Origin: Anthonomus grandis grandis
Lineage: Eukaryota > Arthropoda > Insecta > Coleoptera > Curculionidae
Direction of reading: 5' to 3'
NCBI RefSeq assembly: GCF_022605725.1
Contig: NC_065554.1
Location: 14,031,100-14,095,099, forward strand
Length of the DNA stretch: 64,000 bases
The notes beneath the pieces were generated by a model. It saw only the letters and a list, made by a program, of their open reading frames with translations, ran no database searches and was not told where the DNA came from. The translations under genes and the position numbers were made by a program. This document shows positions 45,101 through 54,471 of the stretch, in pieces; the stretch's first letter is position 1, and each line of letters opens with the position of its first letter.

Positions 45101-45779
45101 ACATTCAGACCAAGGAAGGAACTTTGAGTCACAAATATTCCAACAAGTATGCCAGTTGCTGGGAATCAATAAGACCCGTACAACCCCACTACACCCTCAG
45201 TCTGATGGAATGGTTGAAAGATTTAACCGCACATTTGAAACCTATTTAAAGATGGTAGTAAACTCTAAGCAAACCGACTGGGATACCTGTATACAACCAT
45301 TCCTATTGGCATATCGTTCTTCTATCCACAAGTCAACTGGAAAAAGCCCGGCAAAAGTTGTCTACGGTGATGAACTTCGTTTACCTTTGGACATTATTAC
45401 TGGAAGACCCCATAAGTCTGAAACCCTTGAGGAGTACGTCGACCATTTACAAGAGCGTTTACAAATTGTTCACGAACAAGCACGGGATAAACTTCATCTA
45501 GAAAGTAACAGAATGAAATCACGTTATGACAAGGCAAATTCTACCGGTTTTAATCCTGGGGATAAAGTCTGGTTATACAATCCACGGAGGACGAAGGGCA
45601 AGTCACCAAAGCTCCAGAAGGATTGGGAAGGTCCATTCAATGTGGTCACCAGAATCAACGACGTGGTGTACCGTATCCAACGACATCCGACAGCGAAGAT
45701 GAAAATTGTAAACATCGTCCGGCTAGCGCCCTATCATGACTCAGGTGGTCCCATGTTTGATCGGGACGATCAAACTTGA
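42132..45779 (+). CDS. pol: pol polyprotein of the gypsy element (PR-RT-RH-IN)
   Basis: A 1215-residue open frame. Protease VVDTGSS near residue 60; RT with FCVDYRRLND (about 378) and YLDDVI (about 478); RNase H LDTDASNVGIGAVL (about 624) and EHRKGAYHQNADALSR; integrase with an HHCC zinc finger (about 865-905), catalytic IAIDVAG (about 931), HSDQGRNF (about 991) and VERFNR; a GPF-type C-terminal motif WEGPFNVV. All catalytic residues are present. The frame is -1 relative to gag. I see no canonical X-XXY-YYZ slippery heptamer in the overlap; GGAAAAC near 42166 is the closest. Reinitiation at the ATG is the alternative. No chromodomain was seen. Confidence 0.95.
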   Translation: MPEAFKRSKEPGKLQLVSFMGRKLAGCYQAPRIRLNRLPHPGESLVVPGKICGRECEMVVDTGSSHTIVKPNIVAHCRLSAPPNLILESANGKRIPILGLHEATVTIGLTTFQQPVLVAEIMDDVILGLDVMNAQQFKMDVYNRILTTRNEEIFMHHLYEDKVNTRVVKLFKDITIPANSEVVINATTGGKEGETVLIEPMENCKLYGKGIFPAKTLSTQKKSTVLVRMVNLKGYDQHLKQGENIGVCSEVVAVMKNADRSRYSNRPFPVCLQNLFEESSANLTMDQCSKLRRLLEENQDVFSLHDNDLGRTDLVQHRINTGDNAPIKQAPRRIPIAKQGEVSSMLQEMRTQGVIEPSQSPWTSPVVLVKKKDGSTRFCVDYRRLNDITKKDSYSLPRIDDTLDTLSGSQWFSTLDLKSGYWQVKMHPEDKEKTAFSTGTGLWQFTVMPFGLCNAPATFERHMETVLRGMTWESCLVYLDDVIILGKTFEDHLKNIQEVFVKLREANLKLSPKKCCLFQKEVRYLGHVISEKGVKTDPDKVEAIENWPRPTDKHQLRSFLGLCTYYRRFVRNFANLAKPLHKLTEDKMVFSWSTDCEEAFQRLKRALCTSPILTYPIPGQPFILDTDASNVGIGAVLSQKYEDGEHVIAYFSKTLSKPERNYCVTRRELLSAVKAIEHFHKYLYGQRFILRTDHASLKWLFQFKNPEGQIARWLQRLQEYDFTIEHRKGAYHQNADALSRRPCIETCQHCFKKESKQHPEIFTCNRIGLHISKEWDVASLIQDQCDDPVFGLIYELKSREISKPEWKDISDKSPELKAYWSQWNSLVIKDGLLKRVWESVDGKEKTYLTVLPRKRIPEVLEAVHGGVGGGHFGVSKTLAKVRERFYWLNSHQDVERWCRQCEQCSSSKGPKTRTRGKMMQYLVGAPFERIAIDVAGPFPTSSSGNRYALVAMDYFSKWPEVYPIPNQEATTVAEVLFQNWICRFGVPREIHSDQGRNFESQIFQQVCQLLGINKTRTTPLHPQSDGMVERFNRTFETYLKMVVNSKQTDWDTCIQPFLLAYRSSIHKSTGKSPAKVVYGDELRLPLDIITGRPHKSETLEEYVDHLQERLQIVHEQARDKLHLESNRMKSRYDKANSTGFNPGDKVWLYNPRRTKGKSPKLQKDWEGPFNVVTRINDVVYRIQRHPTAKMKIVNIVRLAPYHDSGGPMFDRDDQT

Positions 45780-45790
45780 GAGGGGAGCAG
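45778..45790 (+). other. Polypurine tract of the gypsy element
   Basis: GAGAGGGGAGCAG directly before the 3' LTR, the expected plus-strand primer. Confidence 0.85.
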
Positions 45791-46286
45791 TATTATGAAA
45801 ATGTAAATACGTTAATTATTCTGCTAGTTTTTGTACAATTTTATTAGTATTCTGTAGTTAAAGTTGATTCGTAGGGTTTCTTTAGGGTTCTACTTACGTT
45901 TGGTTTATTATTTTCATCTATAGTGTTTAGTTTTTAAGTAGTTCATCTTGTTTGAGAGCCCCATTTTGGCCCCAATTTAGGTTATTTAGGTTATATTATT
46001 GCAAATCCCTGTAGTTCTAATTTTCTAGAATTTGTATACTTGCTTGCTTTGACTGTCAGTATTCTCCTAAAATTATTGGTCTCTTTGGGCAAAAACAATG
46101 AAGATAATTCTAAATATTTCGAAACTGTTCCATCAGGTTTTAAAAAGGACGCGCTTCGTGACAAATCATTCAGTTTTAATTGTTTAGTCAGTTTTTACCT
46201 TGGAAACAATTAAACGACAGTCAAGGCGAGTTAGGTTAGTGTTTTTGACGTTGACAATAAAGGTGTGTTCCCGAATTTCGTTACAA
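45791..46286 (+). repeat. 3' LTR of the gypsy element
   Basis: 496 bases, same as the 5' LTR. It ends TTCGTTACAA before TATTATAAAAATAATTGC, where the Penelope-like frame resumes. Confidence 0.95.
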
Positions 46287-46906
46287 TATTATAAAAATAA
46301 TTGCTGTAAACAATAATTTATCACTTTACAGCTCGAACAAATTATATTACAAATTTTATAATAAATATAAACTGTCCTTTCACATCGTCCACCCACCGAA
46401 CAACATCACCAACAATAATAATTTTAGATGCCTTAGTTATTTCGGCGGCATTTCTCAACAACTTGCAAAATTTTTTAAGCCTTTCCATAGCTTTCAAAAC
46501 GACTAACTCGCTAAGAAAAAACCTAGTAAAGACGTTGGATAAAGGTGACCCTCTATCCAAATTGGGTGTATATTGACTTAATTGTAGGGATTGCCCTGCT
46601 GTTTATGTGGGACAATCAGGAAGGAGAGCATCCACAAGGGTACAGGAACACCTAAGCCTCGTTAATAAGTTCAGGGACACCGACACCATAGAAACTAAGT
46701 CAGCATTTGCTAACCATTTCTTATCAATGGGTCATAGTTTTTCCGTCCCTGAAAATGTTTCCATTGTTCACGAGTGCCCTAAGGGTAAAAAAATGGATCT
46801 CTTGGAGAAAATGGAAATCACCAAAGCTAAAAAGAGTCCAATTTTGACATGCTTTAATGATGTTTTCACCTTTGAGCCAGGACTTATCTTTAATAATCTT
46901 ATCTAA
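46287..46906 (+). pseudogene. Penelope-like ORF, 3' part with GIY-YIG endonuclease
   Basis: Downstream of the gypsy insertion the Penelope frame continues (NNNFRCLSYFGGISQQLAKF), passes stops and frameshifts near 46500-46560, and then reads an endonuclease: CPAVYVGQSGRRASTRVQEH, SAFANHFLSMGHSF, MDLLEKMEI. The YVGQ-R-EH pattern is the GIY-YIG-type domain unique to Penelope-like elements. Broken upstream, so no functional protein. Confidence 0.85.
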
Positions 46907-46960
46907 CCTTTTGTTTCTGCTCACGATACGCATATATGCCTTTGACTCTAACGTTCATAA

Positions 46961-47043
46961 GCAGGGCTGGCCGAGTGGTTAACGGTCTGGTGTTTCACAG
47001 AGATCAACTTTAGAGCATGGGTTCAAATACTACACCTGTCACG
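46961..47043 (+). other. tRNA-Ser-like Pol III promoter module in the Penelope-like 3' region
   Basis: Starts GCAGGGCTGGCCGAGTGG with TTAAC (box A as in tRNA-Ser/Leu), has a long variable-arm-like stretch, then box B-like GGGTTCAAATACTAC and a 3' strand ACACCTGT that pairs with GCAGG. It cannot fold into a standard tRNA with a clean anticodon arm, so it is tRNA-derived, not a tRNA gene. It lies 55 bases after the endonuclease stop and about 205 bases before the hammerhead. It is present in the inverted arm too, so it belonged to the source element. Confidence 0.7.
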
Positions 47044-47248
47044 TTTTTCCTTTTTATATTTGTTGTTGAATTTTTGTGTCATTTTATTGTTTTTTATTAT
47101 AAAATATGTGGGTATTCTCAGATTTAAATTTTATTTGTCCGTACTTAGCAGGTCATCTAGCTATAAGGTAATTTTAACTAATTTTAATATTTGATTTTGT
47201 TTTAGTGTAAGGTTTTATTGTAGTTACGTGTGTTTTTTCTGTTTATTG

Positions 47249-47287
47249 TAGGTCTGATGATGCTTTATTAGCGAAACATATATTCTG
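47249..47287 (+). ncRNA. Hammerhead ribozyme, degenerate stem III
   Basis: TAGGT, CTGATGA (47254-47260), stem II GCT/AGC, GAAA (47273-47276) are the same as in the inverted arm, but the CATG stem III reads CATA and the bases after the candidate cleavage site differ, so activity is doubtful here. Confidence 0.65.
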
Positions 47288-47398
47288 ATTAATACATAAA
47301 AAGATATTTTGAGACTGAGACATAGAGTTTTTATTTTTTGTCTAGTTACGTAGGTCTCTTTGAAATAATGGACGAGTTCTTTCAATTCGAAATTCACA

Positions 47399-48350
47399 TC
47401 CAGTGTATTATCATTAGGGTCAATACGAACGAGATGGTGCTTAGAGTGAGTTCGAAGTTTATTGTAACGGTAACTTCAAAAGATGATGTTTTCATCTTTA
47501 AATTGCTATAACTGCCCCTGTTAAGATAATGATCTTATTCGTTATTATGATGTATTGCTTACTTCGGTCTTTGAATAAAGTCAAAATGTTGTTTTTTTAT
47601 TGCTGATGATCGCTCATATCTTTTTATTTTACGTTTCTTCATGTTAGATCTGTTGTGTAAATGTTGATATATTTTTTGCTTCTTATCTAGATTAAGGTAA
47701 ATTCGTTATATCTTGTCAATGTTGGGCTGAACCTCAGTGAGTTTATATTTTACATAAGGGCTATTTGCCTTTTATATTAATATAGCTCCTAGAACTCTTC
47801 TCCTTGTGATATGTGTGGTTGTATTACCTTTCTTGGATTATTTATTATAATTAAGAACTTGTTATGTTTTATCTGAATGTAGGTGATCCTTGTTGCTTTT
47901 TGGATGGTTGGACTAAATTAGGGCTTATATTATTTTATACTACTGAATTGGGGTGATCATAACTTAGTAATTTAGAAGGGGCCTTTAGTCTTTTATGGGT
48001 CATTAAGGTAGTATGTTCGTTTGAAATTTCCGAACCTTTTTTTTAGTAAATGTTTCTTTTGAGATTACATTTGTATAAGATTTTGTTATGCTCCTTCCGG
48101 CTTTTAAGTTTCTCTTTTTTTCGTACTACTTTGTTCTTCAATAATTGTATATGCATTTCATATTTATTGAACAGGATTTATTGTTTGGCTTCTGGGATGT
48201 CGGAAGCTTGCGAAAGTTGAATAGTGTGCCAGAAATTTAAACCTACTTATTAAGGACCAATAAAAGTAACATGAAAATATCTATAGCTTTCTAAATAAGA
48301 ATAGTTTTTTTAAACCTCATTGCCACACCTGCATTTAAATATTTACCTAC
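47399..48350. other. P5B ATPase intron, no feature seen
   Basis: Intron sequence between the Penelope-like element and exon 48351. More T-rich than the flanks, no coding frame recognised. Confidence 0.4.
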
Positions 48351-48458
48351 ATTATTTTTATTGGGCGACCTTACTATGGCTACTGGTCTACAATTGGCGA
48401 AACCCTCCTTAGATAAACATGTGCCATCAGCAAACTCCCATTGGGTTGACTCAAACAT
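48351..48458 (-). CDS. P5B ATPase exon: N-domain (108 nt)
   Basis: Acceptor TGTTTTAAG, donor AAT|GTAGGT. It encodes MFESTQWEFADGTCLSKEGF and CRPVAIVRSPNKN, following DPLDIN as in the family's GDPLDLKMFE. A stronger-looking donor four bases on (GTAG|GTAAAT) would break the frame with exon 38197, so the first is chosen. Both ends phase 0. Confidence 0.92.
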
Positions 48459-48510
48459 CTTAAAACATTAATATTATTAAAAAGAACAAATGTATAGTAA
48501 TATCCCTTAC

Positions 48511-48699
48511 ATTAATATCCAATGGATCTCCAACCACAGTACCATCAATAGCTGTTAATGAATGGCATACAGTCATTCCTCTAAAAATTTCAGAAGAACT
48601 AGGCATTTTTTCAATATCTTTTACTGGTTCTAGAATTTTTTCGTTTTTAACTGGAATGACTCCCCACATATCTAACGCATCTTCTGTTAACGTGCCTGT
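48511..48699 (-). CDS. P5B ATPase exon: TGT of the phosphorylation motif (189 nt)
   Basis: Acceptor CTATATTTAG, donor AAT|GTAAGG. It starts exactly with TGTLTEDALDMWGV, the continuation of the DKTGT phosphorylation site, and ends SLTAIDGTVVGDPLDIN. Both ends phase 0. The catalytic motif is therefore divided by a 52-base intron. Confidence 0.95.
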
Positions 48700-48751
48700 C
48701 TAAATATAGTAAATATATCATTATTAGTTACCCGAAGTTATATTTTTTTAC

Positions 48752-48952
48752 CTTATCGAAACAAATGCAGTCCAGGGACCCTGACACATTAACAACTCTT
48801 GAATTTATGCAGAAAATTTTATGAGATTTTAACCTTTGAATAGCGTATAGCTTTCCGACAGTCATTGCTGCTGGTAGGGCAGGAGGTATGACTATAGTTA
48901 TAATGTCTAAAGCTTTTACTATTATTTCAGCTGAAGACAATAATCGTGATAG
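48752..48952 (-). CDS. P5B ATPase exon: M4 with PPALP and catalytic Asp (201 nt)
   Basis: Acceptor TATTTTAG, donor AAG|GTAAAA. It encodes DIITIVIPPALPAAMTVGKL; PPALP in M4 is diagnostic of P5B pumps (P5A has PPELP). It ends CICFDK, the Asp being the residue phosphorylated during the cycle. Both ends phase 0. Confidence 0.97.
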
Positions 48953-49014
48953 CTAAAATAATGTAAAACATAATTTTAATGTCAATTTTTTAACGCTTGC
49001 ATAATTATCATCAC

Positions 49015-49196
49015 CTTGGAGACAATTGTATAAATAAACCCAAGTCCAGCAATAAATGCCAAAATTCCTATAAACTTGTAGCTATCTCTATCAAATTTAA
49101 AATCTGCTGGAGGAGGGTAAAGGATGCTCCTAACTAATTCACCCTTAGTAGTTAGAAATCCAGTTCTAATTACTACTGCTCTTACTAGTTCATTAC
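49015..49196 (-). CDS. P5B ATPase exon: A-domain to M3 (182 nt)
   Basis: Acceptor TTTTCAG, donor AAG|GTGATG. It encodes NELVRAVVIRTGFLTTKGEL, VRSILYPPPADFKFDRD and a membrane segment FIGILAFIAGLGFIYTIVSK (M3). Phase 2 bases in, 0 out. Confidence 0.95.
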
Positions 49197-49255
49197 CTGA
49201 AAAACATTAAAAATATTTAATTTTAACTTAATATATATTAATAAAATGTTTTTAC

Positions 49256-49375
49256 CATGTGTCCTAGTTTGGATAACTTTCGTTCCACAAAATAGTGTAT
49301 GGTTTACATCTTCTTTTAGATTATATAAGGTGTCGTGATGATCCAGTGGTGTTTTGGTTACAGGAACTGATTCTC
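49256..49375 (-). CDS. P5B ATPase exon: A-domain TGES (120 nt)
   Basis: Acceptor TTCTCAG, donor CATG|GTAAAA. It completes the TGES dephosphorylation motif (LTG from the upstream exon, ES here) and encodes ESVPVTKTPLDHHDTLYNLK then HTLFCGTKVIQTRTH. Confidence 0.95.
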
Positions 49376-49931
49376 CTGAGAAGTTAAAAATATTTAATAT
49401 TTTTAATGTATGTTTAATACTGTAAATGTTTCTGAAAAAATGAAAGAAAACAAATCTCTACTTCTCTCACAAAAGTAATAATTGACTCTAAACAATGACT
49501 TAAAATTACACATGTAGGCAAAAAATAGATTCACTTTAGTTGAGTAAAGTTTTCTAGATCCTCTGCAAAAAAAGTATTTAACGTTATTCTCTGTATTTAG
49601 TGCCACAAAGGTTCCACCATAGTTTCCATATAATTAAGTATAAATAACTTAATAGTTTTCAGGTCAATAGTTAATAGGTTAAAGATTAATAGTTTTCCTT
49701 TCATTTTAGTGGAATATAACATCATCAACTTTATAGCAAATGGAGTAGCATTAAGAAAGAATGAGATTTTTAAGCACCAAGAGAATTAGTTGATGCTAGT
49801 GCTTTAAGTGCTCGACGTTTCTTATTACTTTAAAGAGATTTACTTATGTAAAATATGTTACAAGTGTTTTTCGAGCTTATTTCAATGTAATATAAATTTA
49901 CATTTTACTTAGTTGGACTTTTAATATTTAC

Positions 49932-50130
49932 CTGTAAGCATGCTTTCATTAACTATACAACTGCCAGAAAGTAAAACAGCATCGCATTGCATTTCACAGC
50001 CGTGTGGTGGAATTAGGATTACATCGCCTGGAACCAACTGGGTTGTAGGAATCTCCTCATGAACGTCATTTGGTCTGCAGATCATTACTGTTGAAGTGAA
50101 ATTGATTGTTCCTTTAAGATTCTGTTGATT
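49932..50130 (-). CDS. P5B ATPase exon: A-domain (199 nt)
   Basis: Acceptor TATTTCAG, donor ACAG|GTAAAT. It encodes NQQNLKGTINFTSTVMICRP, then TTQLVPGDVILIPPHGCEMQ and IVNESMLT. LVPGDV and NESMLTGES are family hallmarks of the actuator domain. Phase 0 in, 1 base out. Confidence 0.95.
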
Positions 50131-50869
50131 CTGAAATATAAAATTAAAAGAAGCACCGGTTTGTAATGTACTGAAAGATTAAAAGAATCATTTGGTTGAC
50201 TTAAGTTTTAAGACAGAGGAATTGCTAGAATGAAGGCCCCAAAAACACTAAATTTAAATGCCCAATAATTGTGACTATTGTTAATTTAAGTGGTGTAATA
50301 AGTTTCTTGTATCTTAAAATGTTATTTTATTTTAGATTCTAAAAGTATCATTCTACCCTAATATACATGTCCAGCGAATCTTGGGTGTGGATCTCAATAA
50401 ATTAATATGCACTAAACTAACAAGTAAAATGAACGTTACTAGTAATATTTTGTTTTTGTTGTCTTCTCTTAGTAAGCTGTGTGCAAATTTGACATTTGAA
50501 ACTAAAATGATTGTTGATATCTATTTTATTTTATTTGTATCTCAAAAATCTTCTTCACCCTAGTGAATTGAGGATCAGGAACATCGACTTCGCAGCAGCA
50601 TTGACAATCACTGTGGTAGCAATTTCAAATGGTTTAAAATTATTTAATAATAATATATCTTTATTTTTATGTAAATATTTACAATTATTTCTGATATAGA
50701 AATGGGTGGCGCCGTTCAACTAAATCGCTCTTCCATGTAACCACCCCTACAAAACCAGAACCTATAATAAGTAATTAAATCATTTTCTGTGCACAACCTA
50801 TTGTGGCTTAGTAAATATAGTAATAATATTAATATAAACATGTTATAAAAAAACTTGGAGAATTCGATA

Positions 50870-53124
50870 TAGCTTAATCATTTCTAAAAAGTTGGACGAG
50901 AGAATGAAATGACGAGAGAATATTGTAAAAATTCACTGAGTTGTCACGTAGATCCGCTCCTCTAACAAATTTTTGTATAGTGTACCTGCCTTTTGTCGAT
51001 AATTTTAAAAGTAAGAGTTTCCAACTTAATCTAAAATCTTTCCTCCAGTCGCAACCATCCGCAATCATTATATTTGTCGCTGACATCATCATACTTCCCA
51101 AGCCCATATGCAAAACGAATGTACGCATTTTAAATTCTTTGCAATGTCTCCTTGTCTTTGTTTAGAATTGGTGACCAATAGCCAACATTACAGTAAGAAA
51201 GAGAGGAGAGTATATGCGAGTCACACAAACGAAGCTTAATATCTTCATTTAGAATATTTTTGTTAATATATAGATGTCTCAGTTTACAGTAAGAAGATTG
51301 GACTAGCTTAGTTACATGGGAAGCAAACCTAAAATTAGAGTCAATCATCAATCAAGAGACCTTGATTTTTCCACATTTATTGAGTTTAACCCTTATGTGA
51401 CTGGAAAGGTACCCGGGTACCTTTCCAGTAAGGGTAGAAATTCACAGAAAAAGCCACGGCTCTATATAAAATACATAGTAGGTACCCGGGTACCCACGCC
51501 GTCCTTAGAAGGTGTTTTTTTTCCCAGTCACATAAGAATTAAGGGTAAAATTATTGGTAATATGAAAATCATTAGTAGGAGATATGCAGTTTTTAGCTGA
51601 TTCAAAAATTAATATTTGCGTTTCACTGCTATTTAACACAAATTTATGGAAATAATACATATTTGAAATAACACTAAGGTCATGATTAATTTAAAGGGCC
51701 GCATTTAAATATTTATCTTTATGAACTGAAAAATAAATGTGGGTGTCATTAGCGTATTGATATACAGAGCAATATTTCAAAAAAGAGTAAAAATCAAATA
51801 TATATAAGGAAAAAAGCAAAGGGCCCAAAACACTTTCTGTTGGAACGGCCCTGTGTAATTATAATATAATCTGTTGCATATATTGGCATTGAAAATTACA
51901 CGCTAAGAACGGTTTGAAAAACAGCTTTTAAAAATATTTATAGATTCATCGCCTAAGCCAATACATATTAATTTGTTACATAGTAGTTTATACTGAAGGG
52001 TGTCAAAGGCCTTGCTAAAATCAAGCAATATCAAGCGGGTGTTAAAACAATTTTCAGTAGCCCTTAAAATATAATTAGTGACTTTAGCAAGTGCTGTAGT
52101 GGTAAGTATTCATTTAATTGGAATTTAGCAATTTTTTTTAGAACTTTTGATGCTGTTGGTAGAATACTTATAGTCTATAGTGTAATATTTCAGTAGGGCT
52201 AGTAATATTTTAAATTTGAATTATATTTAAAAGCTTCCATTACTTAGGAATTTAAGCAATCAGTAGGCATTTATTTCTAATAAAATAAAAAATAGAGGAA
52301 GAACAAAGGACAGCATTTTTAAACTTATATTATCGGAACTAGCCCCTCATTTAATACTATTAAAGGTTTTTAAGACCAGCTCTGGTGAAACTTCAGCAAA
52401 TTTAAATAAAGATATAGCAGGGTTGAAATAATTGTCACAACAAAATCATTTATCGAAGTTGTGTCTAAGCTAATATTTAAGTATTTAAAAGTTTTGCAGA
52501 AGAACTTAGGATTTGTTTTACATTTAAAGTTGAGATAAATTAATTTTCCATTCGAACAGTTGTATTTACAAAGTTTCTAACGCCCTTGTCTTCATACGAA
52601 ATTTTGCTTTAGCTTGTTTATATTTTAAAAATGTTTTATTCGCTAATGGCATCATTCAGGTTTGCAGTCAGCCAGATGCGCAGGCGATTTTGTTATCCTG
52701 ACAGTAGTAAAAGGAGCATGTGTTCAAGTAACCGTAAATTATTAGTAATGTAAGAATATACCCTATCATCAGCTGTATCTAATGTATAAATATTTTCCCA
52801 ATTGACTGAATTTAAATCCCTGGAATACAGATCAAAGTCAAAACTATCGAAGTTTTAAAATGTAGGAAATTTAGGAGCGGATTATTCTTTAGTTATTTTT
52901 AAGACACACTCCGCAAGTGAGTGGTCATCCATAGGTATGGTAGCACAGTCATCCCCCAGGGAACTATCTGAGCTAATTATGACATCCAACAGAGTTGCGA
53001 TCTTATTATATATCCAGATGGGGGATATGATCATTTGCGCTAAATTATATTTACGATTGCTTCTATGTAAACAGTTTCTGTATGTTGCATCATAAAGGGG
53101 GAGGATGATAAAGTATCTTAGCAC
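50870..53124 (-). pseudogene. Non-LTR retrotransposon relic (EN-RT) in a P5B ATPase intron
   Basis: Minus strand: the end of an APE-type endonuclease (LDVIISSDSSLGDDCATIP then DDHSLAE near 52930), RT finger/palm (LILLDFSKAFDTLQYKLL near 52040; VLGPLLFSLYIFDFYSF and QYANDTHIYFS near 51750), and the thumb (LMIDSNFRFASHV at 51330; LSSLSYCNVGYWSPIL near 51180). A 149-bp MITE at 51390-51538 interrupts the palm/thumb junction. YANDT in place of YADDT shows a lost catalytic Asp. Jockey/CR1-like. Confidence 0.75.
51386..51542. mobile_element. piggyBac-like MITE with TTAA duplication
   Basis: TTAA at 51386-51389 and at 51539-51542 flank a 149-bp insert that begins CCCTTATGTGACTGG and ends, on the other strand, TTCTTATGTGACTGG (13 of 15 matched). 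TTAA duplication with a CCY terminus is typical of piggyBac. The 14-base palindrome GGTACCCGGGTACC occurs twice, at 51408-51421 and 51481-51494. No coding capacity. Confidence 0.8.
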
Positions 53125-54132
53125 ACTGTTGATTTAATTGATAACCGTTCAGCTAATATTTACTTATTTTTACCTTGTCTGGAACCAAGGAGTAATATAT
53201 ATCGTTTGCTGTTCCAATGGTCTTCTTGGCTACTGTATCGGCAACCTCATTTCTTTTCTGTGCTTACTATTAGTCTGGGTAAGGCTTACTGCTTATATAT
53301 AATCTGTGTAGTACGATATTGTCGGTAATGTTAATGTGGTTTCTCACTATATGCTCTGCAGTGAATATCACTTTATCTTCCATGAACGTTCTTTGGAAAA
53401 AATAAAGATAGGCCATCACAAATTAATTCTTTTACAACAGACTATTTTTCCAAAATTTTATAATTAATAATTGAGAATAAAAATTACTACAGATAACATA
53501 ACTATAGTTATCATATTATCTTTATGCAAGTATATAGCTTGCATAAGAACACCAATATCCTTTATTCACTTATTCTTGAAATTAAATGGATCTTTCGTTA
53601 ACGATTTCTTTAAATATATACAAGATTCAAAAATAACAAAAAATACAAAAATTGAAAATTAAAAAGTTACTCAGGTAAAACAATATATTTTACAACTGAA
53701 ACCAAATAAACAGTTTAAAATTCCAACCTGTTTTAAAATACGTTGTCATATATCACATAAAATATACTGTATGAGCATTACTAGTAAATTAGCGAGAGCA
53801 TTATATGCAAGTGAGTTACTAGACGTCGAGCTGAAACTAGTTTTGATCAATAATTAATCATGTTTTTTTTCTCATGAATATTTGAATTACATAGTGGTTA
53901 GGTATTTATTATTTGCACCACATAGTTCTGGTTAAATTAACTGGTTACTGGAAAAGTAAATACATTAATGATAAATTTAATGTTTTTTTTGTGAATTATT
54001 TAGGATAAACTGCGGTTAGGTATCGATGTAAAAAAACATTAAAAAAATCCAAGTCAAAAATGATTAATTATTTTCTCAAATAAAATGAGTCAAAATTTTG
54101 GCAAAAAATACAAATTTATTTCTTATTCATAC
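53125..54132. other. P5B ATPase intron, no feature seen
   Basis: AT-rich intron sequence. A few residues of endonuclease-like reading may extend above 53124 but I cannot support them. Confidence 0.35.
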
Positions 54133-54337
54133 CTTTCTCGTTTGAATAATTGAAGTCGAGATACCCACTACAGACATTATGACTATAGCAACTGCATAGT
54201 AATAATATTGTTCACATAACCATACTAATAAACTGAACAGTTGGAATATGTAGAATGGGGTTAGTGCCTCTAAGACCAAAAGGGTCATCACTGTTTGTTG
54301 TGGTGTAACTATTTCATTGTTTCCATAAACTATTCGC
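54133..54337 (-). CDS. P5B ATPase exon: M1-M2 (205 nt)
   Basis: Acceptor TTATTTTTTAG, donor AAAG|GTATGA. It encodes RIVYGNNEIVTPQQTVMTLL, then LTPFYIFQLFSLLVWLCEQY and YYYAVAIVIMSVVGISTSI. NPFYIFQLFS..LW..EYYYYA is the conserved M1-M2 block of P5B. One base in (completing Lys), phase 0 out. Confidence 0.97.
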
Positions 54338-54471
54338 CTAAAAAATAATATAGCATAGAAAAAAATGTATTATAATATTTTGTAGTAAAAAATACAGGAA
54401 ATATTCTTGAAAACATTATGAACTTTTTAAATTTTTTTCTATTATACTAATTTTTTTTCTGCATCTCATAC

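Larger units (their letters stand above)
40412..46286 (+). mobile_element. Ty3/gypsy LTR retrotransposon, apparently intact and young
   Basis: A 5875-bp element with two 496-bp LTRs that look identical by eye, a primer-binding site, open gag and pol frames, and a polypurine tract. No env frame follows pol. Flanks are compatible with a 4-bp AT-rich target duplication (ATAT or ATTA; the exact edge is ambiguous because of local TATTA repeats). Identical LTRs imply very recent insertion, later than the decay of the Penelope-like host. It is antisense to the P5B ATPase. Confidence 0.95.
38383..47398 (+). mobile_element. Penelope-like element with inverted partial copy, split by a gypsy element
   Basis: The plus-strand copy spans about 39081-47345 (RT, then GIY-YIG endonuclease, then tRNA-like module, then hammerhead, then tail TTTTTATTTTTTGTC) and is split at 40412-46286 by a Ty3/gypsy insertion. 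In front of it, 38396-39080 is an inverted copy of 46653-47345. Head-to-head partial copies are common for Penelope-like elements. The direct repeat TTCGAAATTCACA lies at 38383-38395 and 47386-47398 and may be the target duplication, though the right copy is about 40 bases beyond the recognisable 3' end. The element lies in a P5B ATPase intron, antisense to the gene. Confidence 0.8.

Noticed and set aside
46961..47043. Functional tRNA-Ser gene
   Set aside because: The anticodon arm does not form cleanly, the acceptor stem has only about five pairs, and it is embedded in a mobile element in two copies.
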